In this document: positions 38,475 to 47,831 of the stretch, piece by piece
How the letters are laid out: every line of letters starts with the position of its first letter
Position numbering within the stretch: position 1 is the first letter of the stretch
Assembly (NCBI RefSeq): GCF_023487995.1
Contig: NZ_JAMFKN010000002.1
Span: 610,618-674,617, forward strand
Length of the DNA stretch: 64,000 nucleotides
DNA from: Thermohalobaculum sediminis
GTDB taxonomy: Bacteria; Pseudomonadota; Alphaproteobacteria; Rhodobacterales; Rhodobacteraceae
Direction of reading: 5' to 3'
Position numbers and translations under genes: made by a program
The notes under the pieces: model-generated
The model's input: the letters and a program-made list of their open reading frames with translations, nothing else
What the model was told of the DNA's origin: nothing
The model's database searches: none

Positions 38475-39614
38475 TCAGCCGCGTGCGAGCACGAAGGCCA
38501 CCAGCGCCGCCACCGCGAGCCCTGCCACCACGGCAATCGCGAGCTTCCAGGCCGAATAGGGCCGCTCGCCCGTCACCGCGCCGGTGCGCCCGTTCACCAC
38601 CACGCGATAGGGCCGGTTGCCATAGCGGTAGGCCGCAAGCCAGACCGGCAGCAGCACATGCTTGAAGGTCACCCGCTCGAACCGCGCCGACAGCGAGGTC
38701 AGCCGCTGCGCGTCGCCGCCGATCCGGGCGCGGGCCTCGGCCGCCAGCGCGCCCTCCATCGCCGCGCCCGCCTGCTTGAATCCCACACCCAGTTCCAGCG
38801 CGGGCGCCTCGGCCCGGAATCCCGCAAGGAAGTCGGGCGCATAGGGGCGAAGGCCCTGGAGATCCCAGCCGGGAAACACCTCGGCCCCCGTCCCCAGCGC
38901 GCCCAGCGTGTCCGAGGCCGAGACCAGCACGTCGTCGAAGTCGCGCGCGAGGCGCCCGCTCACCGGCGTCCAGCGGATCTTGCGCACCTGCCGGGGTTGC
39001 ATCGACATCCCCTTGCCGCGCCGCACGGGCACCATCTGCGTGACGTAATAGGCATCGCCGCGGAAGCCGGCATAGTCGGCCTCGGCCGCCGCGTCATAGG
39101 TGTAGTGCGGCAGGTAGACCCCGGCGAGCGGCCGTCCCGCCTCGGCATAGCGCCTGAGCCCCGAGGGCGCGAACCAGAGCCCACCCAGCCACGCCTTCAT
39201 CCGCGCCCGGGCCTCGGGTTCGGTGATCGCGAAGGGCAGCACCCCCTGCGGGCGCGGGTGGCGGTGGCGGTGCAGGTTCCGGCGCGAGAGCGGCGTCGCG
39301 CAGAACGGGCATTGCTCGGCCAGCGTGCCGGCGTCGAGCCCGATCTCGGCGCCGCAGCCGGGGCAGGCCACGGTCTCGGTCTCCTCGAAGTCGGTCGCGC
39401 CCGCGCGCTCGGCCAGCGTGGTGGCGAGGTCGATCTCGCGCAGGGCAGGCTTCTCCCATGGGCCGGTCGCCGCGTCCGGGATCTCGTTCTCGGTGCCGCA
39501 ATAGGGGCAGACAAGCCGGCCCACCCCCGGTGCGTATTCGAGCGAGGCGCCGCAGTTCGAGCAGGCGAGCGTGCTTGCGCCCTCGCCTGCCGCCTTGCTC
39601 CTCGCCCGGGCCAT
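38475..39614 (-). CDS. TFIIB-type zinc-ribbon membrane protein
   Basis: A 379-aa protein with two zinc-ribbon motifs, CSNCGASLEYAPGVGRLVCPYCG near the N-terminus (Cys at about 18, 21, 37, 40; described as two CXXC pairs) and CPGCGAEIGLDAGTLAEQCPFC at about 84-105. The middle has PFAITEPEARARMKAWLGGL and YLPHYTYDAAAEADY, and the C-terminus carries one membrane helix (about 355-375). Proteins of this type often sit next to SPFH (YdjI-like) proteins, as here. The function is unknown. Confidence 0.82.
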   Translation of the reverse strand: MARARSKAAGEGASTLACSNCGASLEYAPGVGRLVCPYCGTENEIPDAATGPWEKPALREIDLATTLAERAGATDFEETETVACPGCGAEIGLDAGTLAEQCPFCATPLSRRNLHRHRHPRPQGVLPFAITEPEARARMKAWLGGLWFAPSGLRRYAEAGRPLAGVYLPHYTYDAAAEADYAGFRGDAYYVTQMVPVRRGKGMSMQPRQVRKIRWTPVSGRLARDFDDVLVSASDTLGALGTGAEVFPGWDLQGLRPYAPDFLAGFRAEAPALELGVGFKQAGAAMEGALAAEARARIGGDAQRLTSLSARFERVTFKHVLLPVWLAAYRYGNRPYRVVVNGRTGAVTGERPYSAWKLAIAVVAGLAVAALVAFVLARG

Positions 39615-39684
39615 GGCCCCCTCCCTCTCGCGCCGCGGGGGCGGAGTGTCGGCGCGCCTGCGCCCGTGCGCAACCCCCGCCCGC

Positions 39685-41166
39685 TCAGGTCCCGCAGAAG
39701 GTGCGCTCGACCACTTCCCCGGGCTGTGGCGGGGCGGCGTGGCGCTCGTGCCCCGGCTGCTCGTCGAAAGGCCGCGCGAGCACGGCGTTGAGCGTCTCGA
39801 ACGGCGCGACGTCGCCCGCCATGGCGGCGGCGATCGCTTCCTCGACCAGGTGGTTGCGCGGGATGTAGAGAGGGTTCGCCGCCCGCAGCGCGGCTGGCCG
39901 TGCCGCGGGCGTCATCGCGTCTGCTTCGAGCCGCGACCGCCAGCGCGCCGTCCAGGCGTCGAAGGCGGCAGGGTCGGCGAACTGCCCGCGCGGCCCGTCG
40001 CACCCCTCGGCGGCATCGGCGAGGCGACGGAAGGTCAGGGTGAAGTCGGCGCCGCTCGCTGCCATCGCCTCCATGAGCGCGTCGATCAGCGCCTCGTCCT
40101 CGTCGCGAGCCGATCCCAGGCCCAGTTTCGCGCGCATCTCCGACAGCCACGCGGCTCGGAATCGCGCGGGGAAGGTGTCGATCGCCGCCTGCGCGCGCTC
40201 GACGGCGGCGTCGATGTCCTCCCCCATCAGCGGCAGCATCGCCTGCGCCAGCCGCGAGAGGTTCCAGTGCGCGACCCGCGGCTGGTTGCCATAGGCATAG
40301 CGCCCCATCGTATCGATCGAGCTGAACACCGTCTGCGGGTGGTAGGCGTCCATGAAGGCGCAGGGCCCGTAGTCGATCGTCTCGCCCGAAACGGTCATGT
40401 TGTCGGTGTTCATCACGCCGTGGATGAAGCCGAGGCTCATCCACCGCGCGATAAGTGCCGCCTGCCGCCCGATCACGCCGTCGAGCATCGCGAGGTACGG
40501 GTCCTCCGCCTCCGCCGAATCCGGGTAGTGGCGCGCGATGACGTGATCGGCGAGCGCCTTCAGCGCCGCGTCGTCGCCGCGCGCGGCGAAGAACTGGAAG
40601 GTGCCGACGCGGATATGGCTGGCCGCGACGCGTGTCAGCACCGCGCCCGGCAGCACGTCCTCGCGCATCACCGGCTCGCCGGTCGCCACCGCCGCCAGCG
40701 CCCGCGTGGTCGGCACGCCCAGCGCCGCCATCGCCTCCGAGACGATGTATTCGCGCAGCACCGGCCCCAGCGGTGCGCGTCCGTCGCCCATGCGCGAGAA
40801 GGGCGTCCGCCCCGAGCCCTTGAGCTGGATATCACGCCGGCGGCCCTGCGCGTCGATCACCTCGCCAAGAAGGATCGCGCGCCCGTCGCCAAGCTGTGGC
40901 ACCCAGTTGCCGAACTGGTGCCCCGCATAGGCCTGCGCCAGCGGCTGGGCTCCCTCGGGCGTGGCGTTCCCGGCCAGCACCGCGGCACCCGCGGGGCTCG
41001 CCAGCGCCGCCGGGTCGAGGCCGAGCTCGGCCGCCAGCCGCTCGTTCACCCGGATCATCGCGGGCGCGCGCACGGGGGTCGGGTCCAGCCGCGCGAAGAA
41101 GCGGTCGGGCAGGCGCGCGTAACTGTTGTCGAAGGCGAAGCGGGGCATCGGCTGGGGCGGGGTCAT
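39685..41166 (-). CDS. selO: Protein adenylyltransferase SelO (YdiU/UPF0061 family)
   Basis: SelO is a pseudokinase-fold enzyme that transfers AMP to protein Ser/Thr/Tyr and responds to oxidative stress. The 493-aa protein shows [15 protein letters not shown] at the N-terminus, [40 protein letters not shown], and [20 protein letters not shown] followed by [11 protein letters not shown] (the Asn/Asp metal-binding region), all canonical. It lies between the SPFH and zinc-ribbon genes on the same strand, 93 bases after the first and 70 bases before the second. Confidence 0.95.
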   Translation of the reverse strand: MTPPQPMPRFAFDNSYARLPDRFFARLDPTPVRAPAMIRVNERLAAELGLDPAALASPAGAAVLAGNATPEGAQPLAQAYAGHQFGNWVPQLGDGRAILLGEVIDAQGRRRDIQLKGSGRTPFSRMGDGRAPLGPVLREYIVSEAMAALGVPTTRALAAVATGEPVMREDVLPGAVLTRVAASHIRVGTFQFFAARGDDAALKALADHVIARHYPDSAEAEDPYLAMLDGVIGRQAALIARWMSLGFIHGVMNTDNMTVSGETIDYGPCAFMDAYHPQTVFSSIDTMGRYAYGNQPRVAHWNLSRLAQAMLPLMGEDIDAAVERAQAAIDTFPARFRAAWLSEMRAKLGLGSARDEDEALIDALMEAMAASGADFTLTFRRLADAAEGCDGPRGQFADPAAFDAWTARWRSRLEADAMTPAARPAALRAANPLYIPRNHLVEEAIAAAMAGDVAPFETLNAVLARPFDEQPGHERHAAPPQPGEVVERTFCGT

Positions 41167-41259
41167 CGGCTTTCCGGCTCGGAGCAAGGGTCGGGCGGCC
41201 CGACGCCGCCATCCCCTCAATGTAGGTCCACCGCCCCGGCGGGGGGAGGGGCCGCGCCC

Positions 41260-42366
41260 TCAGCCCTTCGGCGCGGGCGGCGGCGGGGGCGGCGGCGCGA
41301 TGGTGAAGAGCTGGGCGAGTGCTGCCACCTCGCCGGCCGCGGTCCAGCCCTCCATCCCCGGCGACCAGACCAGCGTCCCGCGGGTGAAGCGCCCCTCGGC
41401 GGTCATCCGACCCAGATCGGCGCGGCTGAAGGGCCCCGTGGTCTGCCCGTTCTCGGCGATGTGCCACACCACCTCCGGCGCGGGCGGTGGCGGCGGTGTG
41501 GCCGGGGCCTGCCCCCAGGGGCCTGACGCCATCTGGCTGCCCATCGCGACGCCCATGCCCGCCCCGATCGCCGCTCCCATGGCGCCGCCGCCGGGGTTCT
41601 CGGCCGCCGCGCGCATCGCCTCGGCTGCCTGGTATTGCGCGTACTTCGTGAGGTCGCCCACCACCCCCATCGCCGTGCGCCGGTCCAGCGCCTGCTCGAC
41701 CGCCTCGGGCAGCGAGACGTTCTCGACGAACAGCTCGGGCATCTCGATCCCGAAGGCCGCGATCTCGGGCGCGATGCGGGTGCGCAGGTAGTCGGCGAGC
41801 TGGTCGGTGTTGGCCGCGAGGTCCAGCACCGGGATGCCCGACGAGGCCAGCGCGTTCGAGAAGCGCGCGACGATGACGTTGCGGATCTGGAACTGCACCT
41901 CGTCGGTCGTGACCTCGCCGTCGGTGCCGACGATCTCGCGCAGGAACAAGCCCGGGTCCGACACCCGGATGCCGTAGGTTCCGAAGGACCTGAGCCGCAC
42001 CGGCCCGAATTCCGGGTCGCGCAGCATGATCGGGTTGCGGGTGCCCCATTTCAGGTTCTGGAAGCGGCGCGTAGAGACGAAATAGACCTCGGCCTTGAAG
42101 GGCGAATTGAACAGGTGATCCCAGTGCTGCAGCGTGGTCATCACCGGCATGTTGTTGGTCTCGAGCATGTAGAGGCCGGGGCGGAACACGTCCGCCAGCT
42201 GCCCCTCGTGCACGAAGACCGCCGCCTGCCCCTCGCGCACCGTCAGCTTGGCGCCGTACTTGATGGCGTTGCCGTGGCGCTGGAAGCGCCAGACCATGGT
42301 GTCGCGGGTGTCGTCGGTCCAGTCGATGACATCGATGAACTCGCCCTTGAGCATGTCCCAGATCAT
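41260..42366 (-). CDS. SPFH/band-7 protein with C-terminal GYF_2 domain (YdjI-like)
   Basis: A 368-aa protein whose N-terminal part (about residues 1-240) is an SPFH-like domain of the YdjI (virion core protein) type: FIDVIDWTDDTRDTMVWRFQ, LTVREGQAAVFVHEG, GLYMLETNNMPVMTTLQHW and FGTYGIRVSDPGLFLREIVG. A Gly/Ala-rich stretch and a proline-rich linker follow, then a GYF_2 domain (about 300-355: WHIAENGQTTGPFSRADLGR with a W-X-P-G-M segment). It ends in a poly-Pro tail. GGGAGCGAGG precedes the ATG. Presumably a cytoplasmic or membrane-associated scaffold. Confidence 0.85.
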   Translation of the reverse strand: MIWDMLKGEFIDVIDWTDDTRDTMVWRFQRHGNAIKYGAKLTVREGQAAVFVHEGQLADVFRPGLYMLETNNMPVMTTLQHWDHLFNSPFKAEVYFVSTRRFQNLKWGTRNPIMLRDPEFGPVRLRSFGTYGIRVSDPGLFLREIVGTDGEVTTDEVQFQIRNVIVARFSNALASSGIPVLDLAANTDQLADYLRTRIAPEIAAFGIEMPELFVENVSLPEAVEQALDRRTAMGVVGDLTKYAQYQAAEAMRAAAENPGGGAMGAAIGAGMGVAMGSQMASGPWGQAPATPPPPPAPEVVWHIAENGQTTGPFSRADLGRMTAEGRFTRGTLVWSPGMEGWTAAGEVAALAQLFTIAPPPPPPPAPKG

Positions 42367-42449
42367 GCCTCGCTCCCTTCGGCTCGCGATCCTTGCGCCT
42401 GCCGACGCTAGAGCATTCCGGCGCCGAGGGGGAGACGCCTTGCGCCGGC

Positions 42450-43334
42450 TCACCCGCCGGGGCGAAGCTCCTCGACGATGCCGGGCACGCGCGACATCGC
42501 TTCGGCGCGCGGCATCCCGGCCCGCAGGCTCGGGTGGTAGAGGATGCGGACGAGATACTCGTCATGCGTCGTCATCAGCGCGAACTCCTCGTCCTCGTTG
42601 AACATCGAGGGGCGCACGCGGTCGTCGTCGCGCGGCAGTCCCATGGCCTGGGCGAATTCCTCCTCGATGCACGAGCGCCGCAGCAGCCCGGGCGCCTCGG
42701 CGCGGATGACGATCGTGCCGAAGGCGTGCGTGCGCCCGTCCGGGCCGGGCGGCGCGCAGAAGAACGTGCCCGAGCAGAGGAACTCGTCCGAGAGTGAGAC
42801 CACGAGGCGCTCGAGAATCTCGGGCGCGGCCCCGCAGCCGAGGAACTGCTCGCGCAGCATCGGGCGATCCTCGGACGCGACGAAGAGAACAAGGAGATTC
42901 GCCTCCTCCGGCACCGCGGCCGCAGCGACCGCCCGGCCGCTCGCGCGCGACAGCCGCTCGCCGATGTCCCGCAGCGCAAGCGCGTCGCTCAGGGTGACGC
43001 GGCCGCCGAAGCTGTAGCGGATGTCCTCCTCCCAGCGCATGATCCGGTCGGTCCCGGCGCGGCTCACGCCGAGGGCGCGCTCGATCTCGGGGTCCTGCCC
43101 GAAGGCCACGCGCTCGAAGTTGCGCACGAGATCGGCGTTCGTGAACGGCACGTCCGGGGGGTTGCGGTCAGTGCGCATCCTGCCGCTTGCCACGAGGCGG
43201 TCCTGGTAATCCTGCAGGGTCTCCGGGCCGGGGATGCCCGCGGAGATGCAGGCGGCGAGCCCGGCGAGAAGCAGGATGGCCGCGCGCGCCCGACCGATCC
43301 GTGGCATGCCGGCCGGTGAGCGTGAACGTCGCAT
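42450..43334 (-). CDS. DUF2927 lipoprotein, third of three tandem copies
   Basis: A 294-aa exported protein with a lipoprotein-type signal (LLLAGLAAC, lipobox Cys about residue 29). It shares with its two upstream neighbours the opening RTDRNPPDVPFTNADLVRNF and a C-terminal core CIEEEFAQAMGLPRDDD, RPSMFNEDEEFALMTTHDEY and LVRILYHPSLRAGM. The region between holds FLCSGTFFCAPPG, with Cys absent from the other two copies. It starts 16 bases after the preceding copy. DUF2927 has no known function. Confidence 0.82.
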   Translation of the reverse strand: MRRSRSPAGMPRIGRARAAILLLAGLAACISAGIPGPETLQDYQDRLVASGRMRTDRNPPDVPFTNADLVRNFERVAFGQDPEIERALGVSRAGTDRIMRWEEDIRYSFGGRVTLSDALALRDIGERLSRASGRAVAAAAVPEEANLLVLFVASEDRPMLREQFLGCGAAPEILERLVVSLSDEFLCSGTFFCAPPGPDGRTHAFGTIVIRAEAPGLLRRSCIEEEFAQAMGLPRDDDRVRPSMFNEDEEFALMTTHDEYLVRILYHPSLRAGMPRAEAMSRVPGIVEELRPGG

Positions 43335-43350
43335 CCCGCGGGATCGGCGC

Positions 43351-44313
43351 TCAGCCGCCGGAAGCGTCCCGGCGGCGGTCGAGTGCGGCCTGCGCGCCGC
43401 CAGGGTCGTGCCGAATGGCCTCGTCCGCGAGGGCGCCGATGATCGGCTCGATCTCGGACTTCTCCATGCCGGGCTCGAGCCGCGGGTCGTAGAGGATGCG
43501 CAGCAGCGTCGCGTCGTGCCGGGTCAGCAAGGCGAATTCCTGGTCGTCGTTGAAGATGGACGGCCGAATGCCGGGGTCGTCGTTCGGCAGGCCCATGGTC
43601 TGGGACAGCTCTTCCTCGATGCAGGCCTGGGCCAGCCGCGCGGGCAGGCCCGCGCGGATCAGCACGACGGCGAAGGCGATGCGGTCGCCCCCGCCGGTGG
43701 AGTTGGCGGGCGTCGCCGTGAAGGTCGCGACGCAGGGCGTGCCGGGGGCCCGCCCGAAGCGGTCGACGAAGCCGGTGAGCCACCGTCCCGATGGCCATTC
43801 CGGCGGCGTCTCGGCGATCGCGGTATAGTCCTCGGGGCGCAGGAAGAAGACGTAGAGGTTCGGCGCCTCTGCGCCCGCCGGGGCGATGTCGTGCCCGGTG
43901 ATGGCCGCGATCCGCTCGAAGGTCCGGGCGACGATCGGGCCGTCGCGGCCTGCGGTGACGCTGTCGTCGGTCAGGATCCAGCGGACCGGCGCGTCCCAGC
44001 GGCGCAGCACGCCCGCGGGCAGTGTCCGCTCGCCGCGCTGGGCGCCCACCGGGTTCGGCTCGGCCCCCAGCGCGACGACGAGGAAGTTGCGTGCGATGTC
44101 GGTCGCGTCGAACGGCACGTCGGGCGCATCGCGGTCGGTGCGCAGCCCTCCGGTCTCCTGGCGCTCGAGCGCATAGCCGGTCCAGGCGGCGCCGTCCTGG
44201 TAGGGGGCGCAGGCCGCGCCGCCCAGCGCCAGGGCCGCTGCCAGCGCGATGGGCCCGCCCGCCCGGTGCGTCCACTGCATAAAGCGGACAGGGCGGACGG
44301 CGCGCGGGGTCAT
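43351..44313 (-). CDS. DUF2927 lipoprotein, second of three tandem copies
   Basis: A 320-aa protein with signal AAALALGGAACAPYQD (lipobox Cys about residue 35). It has the family blocks GGLRTDRDAPDVPFDATDIA, PLYVFF-like PNLYVFFLRPEDY, and CIEEELSQTMGLPNDDPG followed by RPSIFNDDQEFALLTRHD and LLRILYDPRLEPGM. Its start overlaps the first copy's stop by four bases, so translation is coupled. Divergence from the other copies outside these blocks suggests an old duplication. Confidence 0.82.
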   Translation of the reverse strand: MTPRAVRPVRFMQWTHRAGGPIALAAALALGGAACAPYQDGAAWTGYALERQETGGLRTDRDAPDVPFDATDIARNFLVVALGAEPNPVGAQRGERTLPAGVLRRWDAPVRWILTDDSVTAGRDGPIVARTFERIAAITGHDIAPAGAEAPNLYVFFLRPEDYTAIAETPPEWPSGRWLTGFVDRFGRAPGTPCVATFTATPANSTGGGDRIAFAVVLIRAGLPARLAQACIEEELSQTMGLPNDDPGIRPSIFNDDQEFALLTRHDATLLRILYDPRLEPGMEKSEIEPIIGALADEAIRHDPGGAQAALDRRRDASGG

Positions 44314-45218
44314 ATCCCGTCTCCGTCGGGGCCGGGCCTGATCTCCTCGACGATTTCGCGCACGACCGGGATGGCCTCCTCCTCGGTCATGCCGGGCGCG
44401 AGGCGCTGGTCATAGAGGATGCGCAGCAGCCATTCGTCATGCTCGGTCAGCAGTGCGAACTCCTCGTCGTCGTTGAAAATCGAGGGCCGCACCTCCGGGT
44501 GGTCGTTGCCGAGGCCCAGCGCCTGCGCGATCTCCTCGTGGATGCACGAGCGGCGCAGCAGGCCGGTGACCTCCGAGCCGATCACCACCATGCCGAAGAC
44601 GATCACGTCGTCCTCCATCGCCGAGAACAGGTTCGACGCCATGCAGACCACGCGCCCCGAGGAGCGCCATGTGTCGAAGCCGTCGGCCAGCGCCGGGTAG
44701 AGCCGCCGCAGCGCCGCCGAGAAGGCGGGCCGCTCGGCGGGGTCGGTGATCAGGATCATCAGGTTGACGTCGCGCTCGACCTCCTCCATCTCGATCCCGG
44801 TGATTTCGGAGATATGGGCGAGATAGCGCTCGACCTCGGCGTGATCGGCAGGCGTGGCGCCGCGGCCATAGAGCCCCCAGCGGATCGGCCCTTCCCAGCG
44901 CTGCAACGGGTTGGGTGCCGAGTTGCTGTCGTCGCCCGCTTTCTCGATGTCGACCTCGTGGCGCAGCGCGATGCGGCTGAAGTTGCGCACGAGGTCGGCA
45001 TTGGTGAAGGGCGCGTCGTCGGGCGCGGTGTCGGTGCGCAGATCGCCGATCGCGGTCAGCGCAAGCTCGTATTCGCGATAGGCCGAGGACGATGGCTGGC
45101 CCGCGCAGGCGGCGAGGCCCAGGCACAAAGCCGCCACCGAGAGCGCCCGCCTCGCGACAACACTCGTCCCGGCGTCATGGCGCAGCGGCCGGGGATCGGA
45201 TAGCCAGATGCTGGACAT
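44310..45218 (-). CDS. DUF2927 lipoprotein, first of three tandem copies
   Basis: A 302-aa protein with lipoprotein signal VAALCLGLAACAGQ. It reads RTDTAPDDAPFTNADLVRNF early, VNLMILITDPAERPAF in the middle and CIHEEIAQALGLGNDHP, RPSIFNDDEEFALLTEHDEW, LLRILYDQRLAPGMTEEEAI at the end. Only this copy keeps a His in CIHEE, giving an HEExxQ pattern like a degenerate zincin. It may be translated from an ATG somewhat inside the assigned one, since the first 22 residues precede the signal. It heads the SPFH-side transcript, divergent from the SRAP gene. Confidence 0.82.
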   Translation of the reverse strand: MSSIWLSDPRPLRHDAGTSVVARRALSVAALCLGLAACAGQPSSSAYREYELALTAIGDLRTDTAPDDAPFTNADLVRNFSRIALRHEVDIEKAGDDSNSAPNPLQRWEGPIRWGLYGRGATPADHAEVERYLAHISEITGIEMEEVERDVNLMILITDPAERPAFSAALRRLYPALADGFDTWRSSGRVVCMASNLFSAMEDDVIVFGMVVIGSEVTGLLRRSCIHEEIAQALGLGNDHPEVRPSIFNDDEEFALLTEHDEWLLRILYDQRLAPGMTEEEAIPVVREIVEEIRPGPDGDGI

Positions 45219-45256
45219 CAGTCGGAATTCCGTCAGTTCGAAGCGGAGTATGCGCG

Positions 45257-45942
45257 ATGTGCGGAAGATTTGCGACCGGTTTGATTGCCGGCCAGGCGGG
45301 GACGGCGGCGTGGTTGGGCCTCGACGAGGCGGCGCCGGGCGCGTGGCCCGAGCCGCGCTGGAACATCGCGCCCACCGATCCGATCCCGATCCTGCGGCGG
45401 GACGCGGCGGGGCGGCGCACCATGTCGGTCGCGCGTTGGGGCCTCGTGCCGCGCTGGTGGCGCAAGCCGCTGGCCGAAATGCGCGCCTCGACCTTCAAGC
45501 GCGGGCCGAGGAAGCGGCCGAAAAGCCGATGTTCCGCGATGCGTGGCGGCATGGCCGCTGCCTCGTCCCGGCGATCGGCTATTACGAGTGGACGGGTCCC
45601 CGCGGCGACAAGACGCCGTGGTTCGTGAGCCTCGCCACCAACGCGCCCGGCTTCTGCATGGCCGGGCTCTGGGCCGCGCCGATGCTCGGGGGCGAGCCGC
45701 TCGTCACCGCCACCATCCTCACCACGGCGGCGGGCGCGGCGACCCGGCACCTGCATCCCCGCAGTCCGGTGGTGTTGCTCGAGGAGGAATGGGAAGGCTG
45801 GCTGACCGGCACGGGGGACGCCACGGTCCTGATGCATCCCGCGCCCGATGCGCGCGTGCGCGTGACCGAGGTGTCGCGCGACGTGAACCGGGTCGGCGCC
45901 GAGGGGCCGGGGCTGGTCGAGCCGGCCGGCCTCGGCCTCTGA
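45257..45942 (+). pseudogene. SRAP (HMCES/YedK) family protein, interrupted by a frameshift
   Basis: SRAP proteins form a covalent link to abasic sites in single-stranded DNA through the Cys after the start Met. The gene opens MCGRFATG and continues RWNIAPTDPIPILRR, MSVARWGLVPRWW and KPLAEMRASTF, then loses the frame near 45495-45500. The shifted frame resumes ARAEEAAEKPMFRDAWRHGR, CLVPAIGYYEW (catalytic Glu), ILTTAA and HLHPRSPVVL and ends at 45942. One missing base (TTCAA-GCG for TTCAACGCG) explains it. Broken gene or sequencing error; otherwise complete. Confidence 0.85.
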
Positions 45943-45978
45943 GGGCCGGCTCCGGTCGGCGCTAGGATCCGCGGACCG

Positions 45979-46010
45979 GCCGGCGGGAGCGCCTCATTTC
46001 TCCTGCCGGC
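45979..46010. terminator. Hairpin between SRAP and DUF805 genes
   Basis: GCCGGCGGGAG (45979-45989) pairs with CTCCTGCCGGC (46000-46010) across a ten-base loop, with one G-T pair. It lies between convergent genes and could end both transcripts. No clear U-run. Confidence 0.4.
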
Positions 46011-46081
46011 CCCTGCCCGTCCTGCAAACTCTCGGCCGGGTCGCGCCGCCGGGGGGCGGTTGGCGCGGCCCGGCCGGGCGA

Positions 46082-46456
46082 TCAACCCGCGACCTCGAAG
46101 ACGGTATAGCGGGGATCGTCACCGAACCTGTTGTCGCCCGGCTCGCCGCGCCGCGCGAGCATCTGGCCGAGCACGAGCACGCCCGCGACTGGCACCAGCA
46201 CCAGCAGCGCCAAGCCGCCCGGCCGCCCGATGTCGTGGAGCCGCCGCACCGTCACCGCCGCGAGCGGCACCGCCAGCGTGACAATCGCGATGTGGGCGAT
46301 CGGCGCGAACGCCGGCACCTCGGCCGCGAGCGCCGCGAGCAGGGCCGACGCGAAGAACACGAAGCCTGCGAACCACCAGAACTCCCGCCGGCCCGACCTG
46401 CCCGTGAAGGTCGCGAAACCGCCGAGGCACGCGGCAACAGCCTCCCAGAACCGCAT
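46082..46456 (-). CDS. DUF805 membrane protein
   Basis: A 124-aa protein with three hydrophobic segments and the DUF805 signatures FTGRSGRREFWWF near residue 17 and VRRLHDIGRPGG near residue 70, ending in GEPGDNRFGDDP. The start at 46456 has GGGAG upstream. Family function unknown; the members are small inner-membrane proteins. It is followed on its strand, beyond the opposite-strand SRAP gene, by the DUF2927 genes. Confidence 0.88.
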   Translation of the reverse strand: MRFWEAVAACLGGFATFTGRSGRREFWWFAGFVFFASALLAALAAEVPAFAPIAHIAIVTLAVPLAAVTVRRLHDIGRPGGLALLVLVPVAGVLVLGQMLARRGEPGDNRFGDDPRYTVFEVAG

Positions 46457-46603
46457 CGCATCCACTCCCGTCCCTTGCTCGCGAGCGGCAGACTGATGGC
46501 GCAATGGTTGACAAAATGTAAATCCGCGGGCCGCAAACGTTTGCGTGATCCCGGCGTGAGGCGGGGCGCGCCGGTCCGCGCCCGCGCGCGCCCCGCAGCG
46601 GCG

Positions 46604-47785
46604 TCAGCCGGCGCTTGCCGCGCCGCCCGGCTGCGACCCGGCACCGCCGCGCGCCCGGGCCGCGGCAAGGGTGGCCTTGAGCTCGCCCTCCATCTTCTTC
46701 AGTTCCGCCTCGGCTCGGGCGCGGGCGGCCTTGCCCTCGTCGGCGATCTTCAGGCTCTCCTCAATCGTCTCGATCAGGCGGGCATTGGCGGCCTTCACCG
46801 CCTCGATGTCGAAGACGCCGCGCTCCATCTGGGTGCGGATCTCGCGGTTGGCCTGCTGCAGGTTCTCGGCGTTCTTCGTCAGCAGCTCGTTGGTGAGGTC
46901 GGTCGCCTCCTTCACCACTCCCGCCGCCTCGCGCGAGCGCACGATGGTCACCGCCTGCGCAAGCTGCGTGCGCCACAGCGGCACGGTGTTGACCAGCGTC
47001 GAGTTGATCTTGTTGACGAGGCTCTTGTCGTTCTCCTGCACCAGCCGGATCGAGGGCAGCGACTGCATCGTCACCTGCCGGGTCAGCTTCATGTCGTGGA
47101 TCCGCCGCTCCAGCTCGTCGCGCGCGGCGCGCATGTCGCGCAGTTCCTGCGCGCGGATCACCGCCTCGTTCTCGGGCGCGGCGGCCACGGCCGATTCCAT
47201 CGCCGGGATGGTCTCGGCGTCGAGCTCCCCGATCTTCGCCTCGCCCGCGGCGATGTAGAGCGCGAGCTCGTCGTAGAAGTCGAGCGTGTTGGCGTAGAGC
47301 CTGTCGAGGAACTTGATGTCCTTGAGCAGCACCGTCTCGTGCTCGAGCAGCTTCTCGGTCACCGTGTCGATCTGGCCGCGCACCGTCTCGTAGCGGGCCA
47401 CGAACTCGGCCACTGGGCGGGTGCGGCCTAGCAGGCGATCCCACCAGCTCTGCTTGCGGTTGGGGTCGATCTCGGCCGGGTCGAAGCCCCTGAGCGTCGT
47501 CACCATCGTGCGCAGGCTCGACCCCGCGGGGCCGGTGTCCTTGTTGCGCACGCCTTCCAGCATGCGGTCCGAGATCTCGGTGAGCCGGACCTGCGCGCCC
47601 GAGCCGAACTTGATGATCGACTGGGTGTCGCTCATGTCGAGCTCGGCCACGCGCTTGTCGATCTCGGCCTTGAGCGCCGGGTCGGCCGCGGCGGCGGGGA
47701 CGATCTCCGCCTTCGGCTCGGGCAGGCGAACGGCTGCGATGGCCTCGGCTTCGGCGGCGACGGCGGTGCGGTCGATCTCGGTCAT
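46604..47785 (-). CDS. telA: TelA family (toxic anion resistance) protein
   Basis: A 393-aa, largely helical cytoplasmic protein. It shows ITDRMLEGVRNKDTGPAG-type ISDRMLEGVRNKDTGPAGSS, the FDPAEIDPNRKQSWWDRLLG and DTVTEKLLEHETVLLKDIKF segments, LDRLYANTLDFYDELALYIA and MQSLPSIRLVQENDKSLVNK, all TelA patterns, followed by a charged coiled coil and a Gly/Ala tail. TelA was named from tellurite resistance plasmids, but chromosomal copies act more widely in envelope stress. It lies 46 bases downstream of the XpaC-like gene. Confidence 0.92.
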   Translation of the reverse strand: MTEIDRTAVAAEAEAIAAVRLPEPKAEIVPAAAADPALKAEIDKRVAELDMSDTQSIIKFGSGAQVRLTEISDRMLEGVRNKDTGPAGSSLRTMVTTLRGFDPAEIDPNRKQSWWDRLLGRTRPVAEFVARYETVRGQIDTVTEKLLEHETVLLKDIKFLDRLYANTLDFYDELALYIAAGEAKIGELDAETIPAMESAVAAAPENEAVIRAQELRDMRAARDELERRIHDMKLTRQVTMQSLPSIRLVQENDKSLVNKINSTLVNTVPLWRTQLAQAVTIVRSREAAGVVKEATDLTNELLTKNAENLQQANREIRTQMERGVFDIEAVKAANARLIETIEESLKIADEGKAARARAEAELKKMEGELKATLAAARARGGAGSQPGGAASAG

Positions 47786-47831
47786 CTCGAATCTCTCCCT
47801 GGGAACCGTTCGATGGAAACGCGGTGGATGT

